Positions 44,390-53,757 of a stretch of DNA of 64,000 bases are shown piece after piece. The stretch comes from Winogradskyella sp. (GTDB lineage: Bacteria; Bacteroidota; Bacteroidia; Flavobacteriales; Flavobacteriaceae). Positions within the stretch are counted from its first letter, which is position 1. Every line of letters begins with the position of its first letter. The DNA lies in the NCBI RefSeq assembly GCF_028289625.1, contig NZ_JANQOM010000050.1, positions 16,419 to 80,418 on the forward strand. The letters are read 5' to 3'. Under the pieces are notes generated by a model. It did not search any database, was not told the origin of the DNA, and saw only the letters and a list, made by a program, of their open reading frames with translations. Both the position numbers and the translations under genes were made by a program.

Positions 44390-47300
44390 ATGAAGTCATT
44401 CACCATCCTAGCAGCGTTACTGTTGTCATTTTTCACTTTAAATTTAGAATCGCAAAACTTTCAAGAATCTGATTACGATGCCTTGGAGTATCGTCTTCTT
44501 GGACCATTTAGAGGAGGACGTAGTGCAGCTGTAACAGGTGTGCCAAATCAACCTAACTTATACTATTTTGGTTCAACAGGTGGTGGTATTTGGAAAACTA
44601 CCAATGGTGGCCGCCAATGGGAAAATATATCTGATGGCTATTTTGGTGGTAGTATAGGAGCTATTGCAGTGTCTAAGAGCGATCCGAATGTGATTTATGT
44701 AGGTGGTGGAGAAAAGACCGTAAGAGGGAATGTGTCTTCAGGTTATGGAATTTGGAAGAGTGTTGATGCAGGGAAAACTTGGACGGTTTTAGGCTTACCA
44801 AAATCAAGACATGTACCGCGAATAGCTATTCACCCTACCAATCTTAATATTGTTTATGCTGGTGTTTTAGGTAATATTTATAAACCAACCCAAGAACGAG
44901 GAGTCTATAAAAGCACCGATGGTGGTAAGACCTGGAAAAAGACCTTATTTTCTAATGAGCATGCTGGTGTCGTTGATTTAATTATGGACCCAAAAAACCC
45001 AAGAATTCTTTATGCATCGACTTGGCGTGTACAACGCACACCATATAGCTTAAGTTCTGGAGGTGAAGGTTCGGCACTTTGGAAAAGTACAGACAGTGGT
45101 GAGACCTGGACCGAGATTTCGACCAAAAAAGGATTTCCTGAAGGAATTTTAGGAATTATTGGTGTTACGGTGTCTCCCGTTAATAACCAACGTATATGGG
45201 CTATAGTTGAGAATAAGGATAAAGGAGGTTTGTACAGGAGCGAAGATGGTGGTGAAACATGGACACAAGTTAATAGCGAACGAAAATTGAGACAACGTGC
45301 TTGGTATTACACACGTGTCTATGCGGATACGGAAGACGTTAATACCGTTTATGTTTTAAATGTACGGTATCACAAAAGCACGGATGGAGGAAAAACATTC
45401 AGCACCTATAATGCACCACATGGTGATCATCACGATTTGTGGATTGCCCCAGAAAATCCACATCGCATGATTATAGGGGATGATGGAGGTGCACAGGTCA
45501 CTTACGATGGAGGTGAAACATGGAGCACGTATTACAACCAACCAACGTCCCAATTTTATCGTGTCACGACAGATAATGCATTTCCCTACCGAATTTATGC
45601 GGCACAACAGGATAATTCAACGATTAGGATTCCGCATCGAACAGATGGCTGGTCTATCGGCGAAGATGATTGGGAAAGCACCGCTGGTGGTGAATCGGCA
45701 CATATCGCTATTGACCCTGAAGATAATGATATTGTTTATGGCGGAAGTTATGATGGATTCTTAACACGGGTTAATCATAAAACCGGAACGGTTAGAGCCA
45801 TCAATGTCTGGCCAGATAACCCTATGGGTCATGGTGCAGAAGGTATGAAGTATCGTTTTCAATGGAATTTCCCGATAATATTTTCTAAACACAATCCAAA
45901 TCGCTTATATACCTTTTCGCAGCATGTTCATGTGACTGAAAATGAGGGCCAATCTTGGGATATTATTAGTCCTGATTTAACACGTAACGACCCTGAAAAA
46001 TTAAAATCCTCAGGTGGGCCGATTACTCAAGATAACACGTCGGTAGAATATTACTGTACTATTTTTGCAGCGCAGGAATCGCCACTGAGGGAAGGCTTGC
46101 TTTGGGTTGGAAGTGATGACGGTTTAATTCATGTTACTCAAGATAGTGGTAAAACATGGGATAATGTCACGCCTAAAGGCATGCCAGAATGGATGATGAT
46201 TAATAGTATAGAACCAAGCGCTTTTGATGCTGGGACCTGCTATGTTGCAGGAACCAAATATAAGACGGGTGACTTTGCACCTTATTTATATAAAACAACA
46301 GATTATGGTAAGACTTGGAAGAAGATTACCAATGGTATTAATGCAGAACATTTTACCAGAGCTTTAAGGGAAGATCCAAAGCGTAAAGGTTTACTATATG
46401 CTGGTACGGAAACAGGTATGTATATCTCCTTTAATGATGGTAAAGACTGGAAACCATTCCAATTGAATTTACCAATCGTTCCGATTACGGATTTAACGAT
46501 TAAGGATAATAACCTGATTGTGGCCACCCAAGGACGAAGTCTTTGGATTATTGATGATTTAACGGTTATTCATCAGTTGTATGATGCCGATTTAAGTAAA
46601 AATCTACTGTTCAAGCCTAAGGATACTTATAGAATGCGAGGAGGAAGTAGAAAAGGAAGTAAAACCACAGGAACCAATCATCCTAATGGTGTCATTACCT
46701 ATTTTAATTTGAAAGATTATAAAGAAGACGATAAAGTATCGCTAACTTATTTTGATACTAAAGGTGATACCATAAAAACATTTTCAACAAGCGATAAAAA
46801 GAACAAACTCACGGTAAAAAAAGGAGCGAATCAATTTGTTTGGAATATGACCTACGATGGTGCAGAACGTTTGAAAGGGATGATACTGTGGTGGGCCAGT
46901 TTGGATGGCCCTAGAGCCATTCCTGGTCAATATAAAGTGAGTTTAAATGTGAATGACGAAGAGCAATCGCGAGCATTTACCATTTTAGCAGACCCTAGAG
47001 CAGAAAGTTCATTAGCTGATATGCAAAAACAGTTTGAATTTATTAAGAGCGTCAATAAAACGATGGATGAAGCCCATAAATCCATCAAGAAAATCAGAAA
47101 AATAAACACACAACTCGGCGCTTTTCAAAAGCAATATAAAGATGATGAAAACGTAAAAGATTTAGTAGAGAAGGCAAAGGTTTTAGAAGAGCAATTATCC
47201 AATATTGAAAAAGAACTCTACCAAACCAAAAATAGAAGCGGTCAAGACCCATTAAATTTCCCAATTAGGCTAACCAATAAGTTGGGCCATTTAAATTCTT

Positions 47301-47476
47301 TGGTCCGCATGGGTGACTTTGCACCAACAGCACAGGATATTGCCGTTAAGAATGAATTAACAGGGAAGATTGAAAAGCAGCTTTCGGCATTCAATACCAT
47401 TTTAAATGATGAGGTGAAAGCCTTTAATGCCGCATTTAATACAAAGCAATTGAATTATTTATTTGTTGAGGATTAA
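44390..47476 (+). CDS. BNR/Asp-box beta-propeller protein (VPS10/sortilin-like), secreted
   Basis: A 1,028-residue protein with a signal peptide (to about residue 20). About eleven Asp-box repeats of the form S-x-D-x-G-x-T-W lie between residues 60 and 690 (for example 'STDGGKTWKK' and 'SEDGGETWTQ'), which predicts two stacked propellers. A C-terminal region (about 780-1020) includes a coiled coil near 900-960. Annotated homologues are called glycosyl hydrolases, but no catalytic motif is visible. It overlaps hemJ by one base. Confidence 0.85.
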   Translation: MKSFTILAALLLSFFTLNLESQNFQESDYDALEYRLLGPFRGGRSAAVTGVPNQPNLYYFGSTGGGIWKTTNGGRQWENISDGYFGGSIGAIAVSKSDPNVIYVGGGEKTVRGNVSSGYGIWKSVDAGKTWTVLGLPKSRHVPRIAIHPTNLNIVYAGVLGNIYKPTQERGVYKSTDGGKTWKKTLFSNEHAGVVDLIMDPKNPRILYASTWRVQRTPYSLSSGGEGSALWKSTDSGETWTEISTKKGFPEGILGIIGVTVSPVNNQRIWAIVENKDKGGLYRSEDGGETWTQVNSERKLRQRAWYYTRVYADTEDVNTVYVLNVRYHKSTDGGKTFSTYNAPHGDHHDLWIAPENPHRMIIGDDGGAQVTYDGGETWSTYYNQPTSQFYRVTTDNAFPYRIYAAQQDNSTIRIPHRTDGWSIGEDDWESTAGGESAHIAIDPEDNDIVYGGSYDGFLTRVNHKTGTVRAINVWPDNPMGHGAEGMKYRFQWNFPIIFSKHNPNRLYTFSQHVHVTENEGQSWDIISPDLTRNDPEKLKSSGGPITQDNTSVEYYCTIFAAQESPLREGLLWVGSDDGLIHVTQDSGKTWDNVTPKGMPEWMMINSIEPSAFDAGTCYVAGTKYKTGDFAPYLYKTTDYGKTWKKITNGINAEHFTRALREDPKRKGLLYAGTETGMYISFNDGKDWKPFQLNLPIVPITDLTIKDNNLIVATQGRSLWIIDDLTVIHQLYDADLSKNLLFKPKDTYRMRGGSRKGSKTTGTNHPNGVITYFNLKDYKEDDKVSLTYFDTKGDTIKTFSTSDKKNKLTVKKGANQFVWNMTYDGAERLKGMILWWASLDGPRAIPGQYKVSLNVNDEEQSRAFTILADPRAESSLADMQKQFEFIKSVNKTMDEAHKSIKKIRKINTQLGAFQKQYKDDENVKDLVEKAKVLEEQLSNIEKELYQTKNRSGQDPLNFPIRLTNKLGHLNSLVRMGDFAPTAQDIAVKNELTGKIEKQLSAFNTILNDEVKAFNAAFNTKQLNYLFVED

Positions 47477-48021
47477 TGGAATACAACTATATAAAATCAC
47501 TTCATCTCATTTTTGTCATCACCTGGTTTGCTGGTTTGTTTTACATTCCAAGATTATTTGTCTATCAAATTGAGGCTTTCCACAAGTCTTCACCCGAAAA
47601 GGAAATTTTGGGGAAGCAACTAAAACTTATGGCCAAGCGCTTATGGTACATCATAACTTGGCCTTCGGCCATATTGGCTACGCTATTTGCCATATGGTTG
47701 ATAATCATAAGACCAGTTTGGCTAGAACAAGGTTGGATGCATGTAAAATTAGCGTTTGTGCTATTGCTTTTTGTATATCATTACAAAACTCACATTTACT
47801 ATAAGCAACTACAAAATGATAAGGTCAAAGTGACTTCTAACTTTATGCGTATTTGGAACGAAGGTGCTACGTTTATACTATTTGCTGTAGTGTTTCTAGC
47901 TATTCTTAAGAATTCCATCAACTGGATTTATGGTGTGGTAGGTATTATTGTATTGGGAATTCTTATAATGCTAGGGTTTAGGCTCTACAAAAACATTAGG
48001 GCTAAAAATCCGGAAGCATAA
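47476..48021 (+). CDS. hemJ: Protoporphyrinogen IX oxidase HemJ (CopD family)
   Basis: A 181-residue membrane protein with four to five helices. His10 in 'SLHLIFVITWFAGLFY' and the 'WMHVKLAFV' and 'YHYKTH' blocks are the family's likely heme ligands. HemJ oxidises protoporphyrinogen IX to protoporphyrin IX in bacteria that lack HemG and HemY. Its ATG overlaps the previous gene's TAA (TAATG). Together with hemF and hemH it completes the last steps of the pathway. Confidence 0.92.
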   Translation: MEYNYIKSLHLIFVITWFAGLFYIPRLFVYQIEAFHKSSPEKEILGKQLKLMAKRLWYIITWPSAILATLFAIWLIIIRPVWLEQGWMHVKLAFVLLLFVYHYKTHIYYKQLQNDKVKVTSNFMRIWNEGATFILFAVVFLAILKNSINWIYGVVGIIVLGILIMLGFRLYKNIRAKNPEA

Positions 48022-48126
48022 TCTGAAAATTTTAATTTCTAAATTCCAAATTACAATAAGACCCTTTTGGAGTTTGTAAGAGGTCTTTGGTGTGATTATT
48101 GCTATATTTAGTCCATTATTGAGCCG

Positions 48127-49596
48127 ATGAAAATAAAAAAACTGTCCTTAAGATCCAGAATATTTATTGCCATGATACTTTTAGTATTATTGGCATCTAT
48201 TTTAATAGCGGCAGTTACCATTTATCAATACAATGAAGAAGCTCGAGATTACCACAAAGAACGTTTAGAGCGAAAAGAAAAAGCCATACGTAAAAGTATA
48301 GATTTTACCATTCAAGAAACAACGTATCCTGTTACTACGGAGAATATCCCATTGATTTTTAAGGAGGCCATTTTTGATATTGATGCAATACATAACCTTC
48401 AAATTAATTTGTATGATTTAGATGGGCAACTTTTAACTAGCTCCAAACGGACAATTCAACGTGATGTAACAGAACAGTGTTTAGAAGCCGAGGTTTTAAA
48501 TGTATTATCTAATACTGCAGAGCATCGTTATGTCATTAAGAAAGAAGAAAATGGTCAAATATTTCAATCTTCTTATTCTTACATAACCGATGAAAAGTTT
48601 AAGAACTTGGTTATTCTTAACCTACCATATTTAGAGAATGATGATTTTCTGAATAAAGAGCTTAATGAGTTTTTACTACGTTTAGGTTTTGCTTACTTGG
48701 CAATGATACTAGCAGCAATAGTATTTGCCTATTTTATATCAAAGTACATTACAAAATCACTAAAAACAATTAGTGACAAAATGAATGAAACACGACTTGA
48801 AAAGCGCAATAAGAAAATTCAAGTAGAATCGACTAGTGAAGAAATAGAAACACTTGTTAACTCCTACAACAGTATGATTGATGAGCTAGAAGCCAGTGCG
48901 GTGAAATTAGCAACAAGTGAGCGTGAACAGGCTTGGAGAGAAATGGCCAAGCAGGTAGCCCATGAGATTAAAAACCCTTTAACTCCAATGCGTTTGAGTG
49001 TTCAGAGCTTTCAGCGAAAATTCGATCCCGAAGATGAAAACGTTCACCACAAAGTAGCTGAGTTTAGTAATACCTTAATTCAGCAAATAGACACAATGAG
49101 CTCCATAGCATCTGCATTTTCAAATTTTGCGAAAATGCCTGCACAACAAAGCGAAGAGCTTGATGTGGTTTACATCGTAAGGTTGGCTTTAGACATTTTT
49201 AATGAGCATTATATTTCGTTTGAAGCCAAAGAAGAAGAAGTTATTGCAAAATTTGACCGTACTCAATTAATTAGAGTGGTGACCAATCTTGTAATGAATA
49301 GTATCCAAGCGATGCCCAAAGATAGGATAGATCCCAAAATTGATGTAAGAGTATTTACTGAAGGGACGCATGTAAAAATTACTGTTGCAGACAATGGCTC
49401 TGGTATATCTGAAGAAACAAAATCTAAAATATTCGAACCTAAATTTACGACCAAAACCAGTGGTATGGGACTTGGGCTGGCTATGGTAAAAAATATTGTG
49501 GAAACCTTCAGCGGAAGTATTACCTTTACATCTAGAGAAGGTAAAGGCACTACTTTTACAGTTGCATTTCCAAAAAAACAAACCACTAGGGATTAG
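48127..49596 (+). CDS. Sensor histidine kinase, NtrY-like
   Basis: A 489-residue membrane kinase. TM1 is about 15-33, a periplasmic region of about 150 residues follows, and TM2 is about 187-207, then a HAMP-like segment. The HisKA motif is 'VAHEIKNPLTPMRLS' with His279; 'KNPLTP' is typical of NtrY-type kinases. HATPase boxes are 'NSIQAMPKDR', 'DNGSGI' and 'GMGLGLAMVKNI'. No response regulator lies next to it, so its partner is unlinked. Signal unknown. Confidence 0.9.
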   Translation: MKIKKLSLRSRIFIAMILLVLLASILIAAVTIYQYNEEARDYHKERLERKEKAIRKSIDFTIQETTYPVTTENIPLIFKEAIFDIDAIHNLQINLYDLDGQLLTSSKRTIQRDVTEQCLEAEVLNVLSNTAEHRYVIKKEENGQIFQSSYSYITDEKFKNLVILNLPYLENDDFLNKELNEFLLRLGFAYLAMILAAIVFAYFISKYITKSLKTISDKMNETRLEKRNKKIQVESTSEEIETLVNSYNSMIDELEASAVKLATSEREQAWREMAKQVAHEIKNPLTPMRLSVQSFQRKFDPEDENVHHKVAEFSNTLIQQIDTMSSIASAFSNFAKMPAQQSEELDVVYIVRLALDIFNEHYISFEAKEEEVIAKFDRTQLIRVVTNLVMNSIQAMPKDRIDPKIDVRVFTEGTHVKITVADNGSGISEETKSKIFEPKFTTKTSGMGLGLAMVKNIVETFSGSITFTSREGKGTTFTVAFPKKQTTRD

Positions 49597-49643
49597 AAAT
49601 CCAGAGTTCCAAAAAAGAATTAAATTCTCTTTGGAGTTGGGTT

Positions 49644-49720
49644 GTCATTCCGAATGAGGCACGAAGAGGAATCTCATAATCTTGACGTATGATGAGATTT
49701 CTCATTGCGTTCGAAATGAC
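49644..49720. repeat. 77-bp palindromic dispersed repeat
   Basis: It begins GTCATTCCGAATGAGG and ends TTCGAAATGAC, with internal arms ATCTCATAAT/ATGATGAGAT. As a single strand it would form one long imperfect hairpin. Its ends match those of the elements at 34151-34237 and 57301-57336. Confidence 0.7.
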
Positions 49721-49805
49721 AGTCAGTAGACAAAAATTTTATAGAAACTGAGGTAAACGCAATGAAATTCCAAGGTTTTAACCTTTAAACTAGATAATAA
49801 ATAAT

Positions 49806-50588
49806 ATGACTTACGATAACATACTATCCGACTATCAAAATGGAATCACTACCATTACCATTAACAGACCCAAAAAGTTAAATGCATTAAATAAAGACAC
49901 TATCCGAGAACTTCACAATGCTTTTGATGAAGCTAATAAAGATGGCGATACTAAGGTTATTATTATTACAGGAAGCGGAGATAAGGCTTTTGTAGCAGGT
50001 GCGGATATCAGTGAATTTGCAGATTTCAGTGTAGAAGAAGGGGGTCAACTAGCGGCACAAGGCCAGGCTATACTGTTCGATTTCGTTGAGAATTTGGGCA
50101 CTCCTGTTATTGCTGCCGTTAATGGGTTTGCCCTTGGTGGAGGTCTGGAGCTTGCGATGTCCTGTCATTTTAGAGTAGCCAGTGCCAATGCCAAAATGGG
50201 ACTGCCAGAAACTTCTCTCGGTGTAATTCCTGGTTATGGTGGTACACAACGCTTACCACAACTTATAGGGAAAGGTAGGGCTATGGAAATGATTATGACT
50301 GCAGGTATGATTGATGCTAACCAAGCACTTGGCTATGGTTTGGTCAACCATGTTGTAGAACAGGATGAATTGCTACCACTCTGCGAAAAAATTGCTGGCA
50401 AAATCATGCGCAATTCCTCAGTCGCTATAGCAAAAGCTATAAAGTCTATCAATGCAGGTTACAAAGATGGCATCAATGGGTTTGATATTGAAATTGAATC
50501 TTTTGGTAACTGTTTTGGCACAGAAGACTTCACCGAAGGCACTACAGCATTTTTAGAAAAACGCAAAGCAGATTTTCCAGGCAAATAA
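49806..50588 (+). CDS. Enoyl-CoA hydratase/isomerase family protein
   Basis: A 260-residue crotonase-fold enzyme. The oxyanion loop lies in 'KAFVAGADISEFA' and 'NGFALGGGLELAMSC'; the catalytic glutamate region is 'GLPETSLGVIPGYGGTQRL'. It hydrates 2-enoyl-CoA in fatty acid or amino acid breakdown. It stands alone, so the exact pathway is not set by context. Confidence 0.93.
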   Translation: MTYDNILSDYQNGITTITINRPKKLNALNKDTIRELHNAFDEANKDGDTKVIIITGSGDKAFVAGADISEFADFSVEEGGQLAAQGQAILFDFVENLGTPVIAAVNGFALGGGLELAMSCHFRVASANAKMGLPETSLGVIPGYGGTQRLPQLIGKGRAMEMIMTAGMIDANQALGYGLVNHVVEQDELLPLCEKIAGKIMRNSSVAIAKAIKSINAGYKDGINGFDIEIESFGNCFGTEDFTEGTTAFLEKRKADFPGK

Positions 50589-50623
50589 CAAGTATATTAA
50601 TTACTCTTGTCTTGTAGTGTATC

Positions 50624-50749
50624 TTATTGAGCTTTGTTATAATACCTTCCATCTACGATAACATGAAGTAGATAAAAAGGGCCAAAGAAAATGATTCCTA
50701 GCAATAAAACGGGGCTCAAAACCAATAATAAAAGATATTGCTTTTTCAT
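50624..50749 (-). CDS. Putative 41-residue small membrane protein
   Basis: An ATG frame of 41 codons: MKKQYLLLLVLSPVLLLG, followed by more hydrophobic residues (IIFFGPFYLLHVIV) and a short polar end 'DGRYYNKAQ'. The first 30 residues form one or two membrane spans. I do not recognise it. It lies alone between convergent and divergent genes, and the codon use looks normal. Confidence 0.5.
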   Translation of the reverse strand: MKKQYLLLLVLSPVLLLGIIFFGPFYLLHVIVDGRYYNKAQ

Positions 50750-50931
50750 GATTTTATTTTTTACAAAGTTCAAGTCTTTTTAAATTACTGAAAACAAGTA
50801 TTTTAACAAATTAGTATGCCATATTAACAGCTTTGTTTTGTACCAATATCGTCAGGATTTACTAATCTTTTTAGGGTATGGCTAGTTTATCATGCTAATA
50901 AATTAAACATATGTATAAATTTAGTATTATG

Positions 50932-50957
50932 TTTTATTTGTATTTTTACAAATAAAA
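50932..50957 (+). promoter_or_regulatory. Inverted repeat just before the PA0069-type gene
   Basis: TTTTATTTGTA, 4 bases, TACAAATAAAA is a perfect 11-bp inverted repeat ending 9 bases before the ATG at 50966. It could be an operator or a hairpin that covers the start region. No factor is known. Confidence 0.45.
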
Positions 50958-50965
50958 TAATTAAT

Positions 50966-52042
50966 ATGTTTGATAAAAATTTTATTAAAGGACGTGGAGC
51001 TCAACAAAATATTCACAATCGTTTTTTTGAATTGTCTCACGAAATGCGAGACGATTTTTTGGAGTTTTGCGAAAAAGAAGGTGAAGTAGCAGATAAGAAT
51101 AAAACCCTATACCTTAGCGTATTTCCCAAGACCATAGTCAACAAAGTAATAAGTCCAGATGTTGGGATGACATATTCTATGAACATGTACCAAGGTTGTG
51201 AGCATGGCTGTATTTATTGCTACGCACGTAACAGCCATGAATATTGGGGCTATAGTGCAGGTCTGGATTTTGAGCGAAGAATTTTAGTAAAAAAAAGTGC
51301 ACCACAGCTTTTAGAAACATTTTTAAAAAAGAAGAGTTGGAGGGCTCACCCCATAGTAATGTCAGGTAATACAGACTGTTACCAGCCAGCAGAGCAAAAA
51401 TTTCAACTTACAAGGCAATGCCTAGAAATATTTTTAAAATACAAACACCCGACAGCAATCATTACAAAAAACGCATTAATTCTAAGGGATTTGGATCTTT
51501 TAAAACAACTAGCAAAAGATGGTTTAATAGCCGTCAATGTATCCATTACATCATTATCTGAAGATACAAGACGCATCTTGGAGCCAAGAACTGCAACTAT
51601 AAAAAGGCGTCTTAAAGTTGTTAAGGAATTAAGCGCAAATGGGATTCCTGTAAATGTAATGCTCGCACCCATAATTCCATCCATCAATAGCCATGAAATT
51701 TTACCGATGGCCAAGGCTGTATCAGAAGCTGGTGCTTTAAGTATAGCCCATACTGTTGTGAGGTTAAATGGTGCCATTGGAGAGATTTTTACTGATTGGA
51801 TTAGAAAAACCCTGCCGGAAAGAGCCGATAAAGTACTTCATCAAATAGAAAATTGCCATGGAGGTACATTAAATGAAAGTAGATTTGGCATTAGAATGCG
51901 AGGGGAAGGTCATATTGCTAAGCAAATCAATGATTTAATGACCTTGGCCAGACTAAAATATTTTAAGAACAAAACTATGCCAAAACTTAATACCGAACTA
52001 CATGAGCAATACAAATATGGACAAATGAAGTTGTTTAATTAA
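50966..52042 (+). CDS. PA0069-family radical SAM protein
   Basis: A 358-residue protein related to spore photoproduct lyase-like proteins. The cluster motif CEHGCIYC is at 78-85 (Cys78, Cys82, Cys85), within 'YQGCEHGCIYCYARNSHEYW'. 'AMSGNTDCYQP'-like and 'VNVSITSLSEDTRRILEPR' blocks are typical. Function in this subfamily is unclear. It has its own promoter region with an inverted repeat. Confidence 0.88.
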   Translation: MFDKNFIKGRGAQQNIHNRFFELSHEMRDDFLEFCEKEGEVADKNKTLYLSVFPKTIVNKVISPDVGMTYSMNMYQGCEHGCIYCYARNSHEYWGYSAGLDFERRILVKKSAPQLLETFLKKKSWRAHPIVMSGNTDCYQPAEQKFQLTRQCLEIFLKYKHPTAIITKNALILRDLDLLKQLAKDGLIAVNVSITSLSEDTRRILEPRTATIKRRLKVVKELSANGIPVNVMLAPIIPSINSHEILPMAKAVSEAGALSIAHTVVRLNGAIGEIFTDWIRKTLPERADKVLHQIENCHGGTLNESRFGIRMRGEGHIAKQINDLMTLARLKYFKNKTMPKLNTELHEQYKYGQMKLFN

Positions 52043-52043
52043 A

Positions 52044-52068
52044 AAAGTGGGCCAAAAAAGCCCACTTT
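52044..52068 (-). terminator. Terminator between the radical SAM and secreted-protein genes
   Basis: Stem AAAGTGGGC/GCCCACTTT (52044-52052 with 52060-52068). On the minus strand it is followed by TTTTTT, so it ends the gene at 52104-52670 and also lies two bases past the plus-strand stop. Confidence 0.75.
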
Positions 52069-52103
52069 AATACTAATAAATAACTAATATATAAACAATC
52101 AAT

Positions 52104-52670
52104 TTATATTCTAAAATGTTCAACATATACACGGTCATTAGTTCTAATGATTGCCGTGTAATCACCCGATAAACTTCTATCTAATTGATAAACTCTATTT
52201 AAGATTTTACCTCCTTTTATTGTTTCGGAGTGAAACAGGTCATCTTCAAAATAAAGCTCAACTTTCATCTCTTTAGCATCTAAAGCTAATTTTGAGATGA
52301 AAATTTTAGAATCTTCAGCTCTAAATACAGGCTTAAAAAACTTTGCTTTGGCATTGTCGATAAAAGTGACACTGTGATTTTTTACTTCTACGGAATTGAT
52401 TTCAATCTCAAAAGCATTGGTGACTTCTACCGTGTATACGCCATCCTTTAATTGGCTAAAATCAAAGAACTCAGTGATGTTTCCATTGTAACTGGTTTCT
52501 CCACTAAAAATAACTTTACCTTGTGCATCTGAAATTGATATATAATTCCCTTTTTTTACTTCGTAAGATGTAGGTAAATCACTAGTCGCCTTGTTGGCGT
52601 AGCTTGTATATGTTCCCAACATTACAGCTACTACTAAAATGTTTCTAACTATTTTTTTCATTGTTTTCAT
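52104..52670 (-). CDS. Secreted protein of unknown function (beta-sandwich, DUF3244-like)
   Basis: A 188-residue protein with a signal peptide ending near 'TSYANKA'; a Met three codons downstream is an alternative start. The mature part has short strands ('YISISDAQGKVIFSGE', 'GVYTVEVTNAFEIEI') like the small Ig-like domains of Bacteroidota exported proteins. A -7 box TATCTTTG (52699-52706) with TTG at 52730-52732 (23 bases away) lies upstream. Its job is unknown. Confidence 0.72.
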   Translation of the reverse strand: MKTMKKIVRNILVVAVMLGTYTSYANKATSDLPTSYEVKKGNYISISDAQGKVIFSGETSYNGNITEFFDFSQLKDGVYTVEVTNAFEIEINSVEVKNHSVTFIDNAKAKFFKPVFRAEDSKIFISKLALDAKEMKVELYFEDDLFHSETIKGGKILNRVYQLDRSLSGDYTAIIRTNDRVYVEHFRI

Positions 52671-52698
52671 TTTTTGGGGTTAAACTAAATTAACACAG

Positions 52699-52732
52699 CA
52701 AAGATATTTTAGGGTTTAGTTTTAGAAAACAA
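52699..52732 (-). promoter_or_regulatory. Promoter of the secreted-protein gene
   Basis: On the minus strand TTG (52730-52732), 23 bases, then TATCTTTG (52699-52706), at the upper limit of the allowed spacing. The coding start is about 30 bases downstream. Confidence 0.55.
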
Positions 52733-52847
52733 GGATTTTGGCATATTTATATTCTAAATTAACCACATATTTGAATATAGCTTTGTATAATGTTAAAATA
52801 GTATAGATTAATGATAATTGTATGTAGGTTTTACTTTTATTTACGAC

Positions 52848-52856
52848 TAACTTTGC
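52848..52856 (+). promoter_or_regulatory. -7 box of the AraC gene at 52872
   Basis: TAACTTTGC on the plus strand, 15 bases before the ATG. That gives a very short leader. No TTG at the ideal distance is visible. Confidence 0.5.
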
Positions 52857-52871
52857 AGTAATTAGATAGCA

Positions 52872-53744
52872 ATGAGTACTAGAAAACCTACATTAGAAAA
52901 AATTAGCCCAGAGTTTGGAAGCTCTATGCGCGTAATTAAGAATGAGGCTTATATAGGGGAAAAAAAACCGTTTTGGCATTTTCACCCTGAAATCGAATTG
53001 GTTTATGTAAATAAAGGCAAGGGAAAGCGCCATATTGGTAACCATTTATCCTACTTCAATAATAGTCAACTTTTATTGATTGGCTCTAATCTGCCACATA
53101 ATGGATTTACGGATAGGCTTACCGTAAACGGAACGGAAACTATTGTTCAGTTTCTACCAGAATTTTTAGGTGAGCGTTTTTTTGACGTTCCAGAAATGGA
53201 AGGCATTAACAACTTGTTTAAACGTGCTAAGAACGGCATCTTATTCGGTGTAAAGACCAAGAAGAAGATTGGGCAAAAGATTGAAAAACTATCCGAAAAA
53301 GAGGGCTTTAAGAAAATATTAATTCTGCTCGAAATCTTACATGGACTTGCCAAGTCTGAAGATTATACCATATTAAACGCAGATGGTTATACGTTTGAGA
53401 CCGAACCGCAGGATAGCGCAAAGATCGATAAGATATTTAAACATATAAATAACAACTTTAATGATCATATAAGCTTAGAAGAGATTGCTGATAAAGTGAG
53501 TATGACGGTTCCTGCATTTTGTAGATACTTCAAAAAAGTCACAGGCAAAACATTTACGAAACTAGTTAATGAGTACCGCGTAGTACACGCTACAAAACTC
53601 TTGTCAGAAAGTCAAATGAGCATTACCGATATAAGTTATGAGTGTGGATTCAATAACTTTTCACATTTCAACAAAGTGTTTAAAGAATTTACGGGTAAGA
53701 GTGCTTCAAAGTATAGAAGTGAGTTAAAACTCATGGTCCAATAG
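52872..53744 (+). CDS. AraC family transcriptional regulator (cupin sensor)
   Basis: A 290-residue protein with an N-terminal cupin domain ('PFWHFHPEIELVYVNKGKGK') and a C-terminal AraC domain: 'ISLEEIADKVSMTVPAFCRY' and 'ITDISYECGFNNFSHFNKVF'. It would bind a small molecule in the cupin and regulate sugar or other catabolic genes. A 57-codon gene begins 13 bases after its stop, probably in one operon. Confidence 0.92.
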   Translation: MSTRKPTLEKISPEFGSSMRVIKNEAYIGEKKPFWHFHPEIELVYVNKGKGKRHIGNHLSYFNNSQLLLIGSNLPHNGFTDRLTVNGTETIVQFLPEFLGERFFDVPEMEGINNLFKRAKNGILFGVKTKKKIGQKIEKLSEKEGFKKILILLEILHGLAKSEDYTILNADGYTFETEPQDSAKIDKIFKHINNNFNDHISLEEIADKVSMTVPAFCRYFKKVTGKTFTKLVNEYRVVHATKLLSESQMSITDISYECGFNNFSHFNKVFKEFTGKSASKYRSELKLMVQ

Positions 53745-53757
53745 AAATCATAAAGTC

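Noticed and set aside
49263..49586. Minus-strand frames of about 105 codons opposite the NtrY-like kinase
   Set aside because: Two overlapping shadow frames in the HATPase region, where the plus-strand protein has all catalytic boxes.
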